The position numbers and the translations under genes were made by a program. 64,000 bases of DNA. It comes from Vibrio metoecus. GTDB lineage: Bacteria > Pseudomonadota > Gammaproteobacteria > Enterobacterales > Vibrionaceae. A model generated the notes under the pieces. It had not been told where the DNA came from. It was given only the letters and a program-made list of their open reading frames with translations, and did not search any database. Location: assembly GCF_009665255.1 (NCBI RefSeq), contig NZ_CP035686.1, positions 1,798,001 to 1,862,000 on the forward strand, given 5' to 3'. Numbering within the stretch: position 1 is the first letter of the stretch; each line of letters starts with the position of its first letter. Positions 62,781 through 64,000 of this stretch are shown piece after piece.

Positions 62781-63305
62781 TTAAAAGAAGCTTTCGGCGA
62801 CAGTCAGTATGTCACCGGGTTGAAGTTTACTAAGCAAAGTAACTTTGAGCGGTTTCGCTTCCGGGTCATCACTACTAGAGATAAACAAATTTGTTTTAGA
62901 CGCACGTTCAGTGAATCCACCTGCAATAGTGATTGCTTGGTTAACACTCAAACCAGGATGGAAAGGATAACTTCCAGGCTTCATGACTTGTCCATTAACA
63001 AAGAAAGGTCGATATTCAAGAATAGAAACAGATACGTTGGGATTAATCAAATAACCATCCTGTAAACCATCATGGATGGCAATTTTAACCTCTTCCAAGG
63101 TTTTACCTTTTAGGCGGATCTTACCTAAAAATGGATAATCAATATTACCGTTATCACTGACACGAGTTTCAAAAGAAAGCTCTGGCTCATCATAAACTTG
63201 GATACGGATCTGGTCACCAACACCCAATCGATAGAAATCATCATTTGCCATCGCGAACGATGGCAGGAGCAAAAGGCTCAATAAAAAAGAGAACAAGTAC
63301 TTCAT
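62781..63305 (-). CDS. vpsN: VpsN, short OPX-family polysaccharide export protein
   Basis: 174 residues with a signal peptide (SLLLLPSFAMA-NDD). A PES domain follows (FYRLGVGDQIRIQVYDEPELS) and then one SLBB domain (PFFVNGQVMKPGSYPFHPGLSVNQAI). It has no lipobox cysteine and no C-terminal outer-membrane helix, both present in Wza. It should therefore be a periplasmic connector that hands polymer to a separate barrel, presumably VpsM, encoded six bases upstream. Confidence 0.92.
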   Translation of the reverse strand: MKYLFSFLLSLLLLPSFAMANDDFYRLGVGDQIRIQVYDEPELSFETRVSDNGNIDYPFLGKIRLKGKTLEEVKIAIHDGLQDGYLINPNVSVSILEYRPFFVNGQVMKPGSYPFHPGLSVNQAITIAGGFTERASKTNLFISSSDDPEAKPLKVTLLSKLQPGDILTVAESFF

Positions 63306-63311
63306 AACTGG

Positions 63312-64000
63312 TTACATTACACCCTGAACGGTGAGGTAATACACATTTTGGCTGTAGCTGAGTGAGTCTATATTCGAGTCTTTCTTTTCTCGGCCAAATC
63401 CGACTTCCAACGCTAACCAACGACGAAAATCATAACTAGCACGTAAAGTGGCATTTGTGGTGTCATCTTTACGATTTGATGCCGTGTAATCTTCATTCAA
63501 ACGAATTAGCGCTGCTTCTGTCGTCCATTTGGTATCCCAATTGTGTGTCCAATTGACTTGATAGGTTGCCGCATCAATCGCATCTCCATCACCATCTGAA
63601 TCCGTCGAGCGTCGGTTAGTCACTAACTGTAATGCTGAATACGTGCGGATTAAGTAAGTAACATCAACATCCCATGAAAACGAATCAAAATCCTTTCGGG
63701 TGGACGCATCAAAGTCTTTTTGTTGGTAACCCAACTTAGCATTACCTTGCAATTTACCAGTCGCATCCCAAGATGCACCGAGGTAACCAAAGTAATGATT
63801 ATTATCTTTGCTACTTGCACCCGGTGCGATAACGTCATATCCACGAGAGTTAGCAATCACTTGTGCGATAAACGACGTTCGAGGAAGGGCTTGGTAATAA
63901 AAGGTCGAGTTAAAACGCAGCTCATCCCAGTCCTGATACTGAGTAACCGTACGGTTATTTTGATACGTAAAATCTTGCCAACCCAAATTAGTTTCAATAC
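63312..64000 (-). CDS. vpsM: VpsM, outer-membrane beta-barrel of VPS export (N-terminus outside window)
   Basis: The last 229 codons or so are present; the frame is still open at base 64000. Alternating polar and aromatic strands (AALIRLNEDYTASNRKDDT; LRASYDFRRWLALEVGFGRE) and a barrel-type ending, NVYYLTVQGVM, mark a beta-barrel of the exopolysaccharide-porin type found with short OPX proteins. Its gene sits six bases before vpsN. No signal peptide can be judged because the start is missing. Confidence 0.82.
   Translation of the reverse strand, partial: IETNLGWQDFTYQNNRTVTQYQDWDELRFNSTFYYQALPRTSFIAQVIANSRGYDVIAPGASSKDNNHYFGYLGASWDATGKLQGNAKLGYQQKDFDASTRKDFDSFSWDVDVTYLIRTYSALQLVTNRRSTDSDGDGDAIDAATYQVNWTHNWDTKWTTEAALIRLNEDYTASNRKDDTTNATLRASYDFRRWLALEVGFGREKKDSNIDSLSYSQNVYYLTVQGVM

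Noticed and set aside
1..64000. CRISPR array, tRNA, rRNA, integron, prophage or insertion sequence
   Set aside because: I saw no regularly spaced repeats, no transposase or integrase genes and no tRNA-like cloverleaf. The gene order is core Vibrio chromosome throughout.
59432..64000. RfaH-type ops element for the vps-II genes
   Set aside because: No GGCGGTAG motif was found by eye in the part of the cluster that is present. The leader, upstream of the first vps-II gene, is outside the window.

Overview
The window is chromosomal DNA from a gammaproteobacterium of the genus Vibrio, almost certainly the Vibrio cholerae clade. It carries toxR and toxS next to htpG, a HubP/FimV-type polar hub gene, the chitin/GlcNAc genes nagE-nagA-nagC and a chitoporin-like gene, and the start of the vps-II biofilm polysaccharide cluster. 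From memory, the gene order matches the VC0998-to-VC0935 stretch of V. cholerae chromosome 1, read backwards. The ToxR tether and membrane segment differ clearly from the V. cholerae N16961 protein as I recall it, so a sister species (V. mimicus, V. metoecus or similar) or a divergent lineage is possible. I cannot settle the species without a search.

Layout: 1-2600 holds the 5' part of hubP and glnS. 2.8-7.2 kb is the GlcNAc module: nagE diverging from nagA-nagC across a 480-base control region. 7.3-17.4 kb holds a KefC-like antiporter, asnB, rfaH, a POT peptide transporter, hemH, adk and htpG. 17.4-19.4 kb is toxR-toxS plus a SelW-like protein. 19.4-25.6 kb holds yfcE, yfcH and a ybbO-cnoX-qmcA-ybbJ-cueR block like that of E. 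coli, interrupted by a 127-base ERIC element. 25.6-27.6 kb is a chitoporin-like gene with a downstream DUF2057 gene. 28-36.3 kb holds ligA, zipA, cysZ, cysK and ptsH-ptsI-crr. 36.4-57.1 kb holds ubiF and two large housekeeping runs: miaB-phoH-ybeY-corC-lnt, and leuS-lptE-holA-rsfS-rlmH-mrdA-rodA-rlpA-dacA-ybeD-lipB-lipA. 57.2-59.4 kb holds glyA (with a PurR box) and a YitT-family gene. 59.4-64 kb is the end of vps-II: vpsM (partial), vpsN, vpsO, vpsP, vpsQ.

Functional links: NagE has only IIC and IIB domains, so it needs a IIA partner; Crr, encoded 31 kb away with PtsH and PtsI, is the natural candidate. The chitoporin-like gene and the nagE-nagA control region both carry 22-base NagC-like dyads, which suggests one GlcNAc regulon. 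VpsN, VpsM and VpsO form a Wzx/Wzy-type export system with a short OPX protein and a separate beta-barrel.

I see no phage, integron, insertion sequence, tRNA, rRNA or CRISPR array, and no whole system that looks undescribed. The best unexplained signals are small. One is a 14-codon upstream reading frame that overlaps the toxR start. Another is a chain of overlapping inverted repeats between leuS and lptE. There are also long perfect inverted repeats before phoH and cysK, a terminator placed between the chitoporin gene and its DUF2057 partner, and a strong hairpin inside ptsHI.
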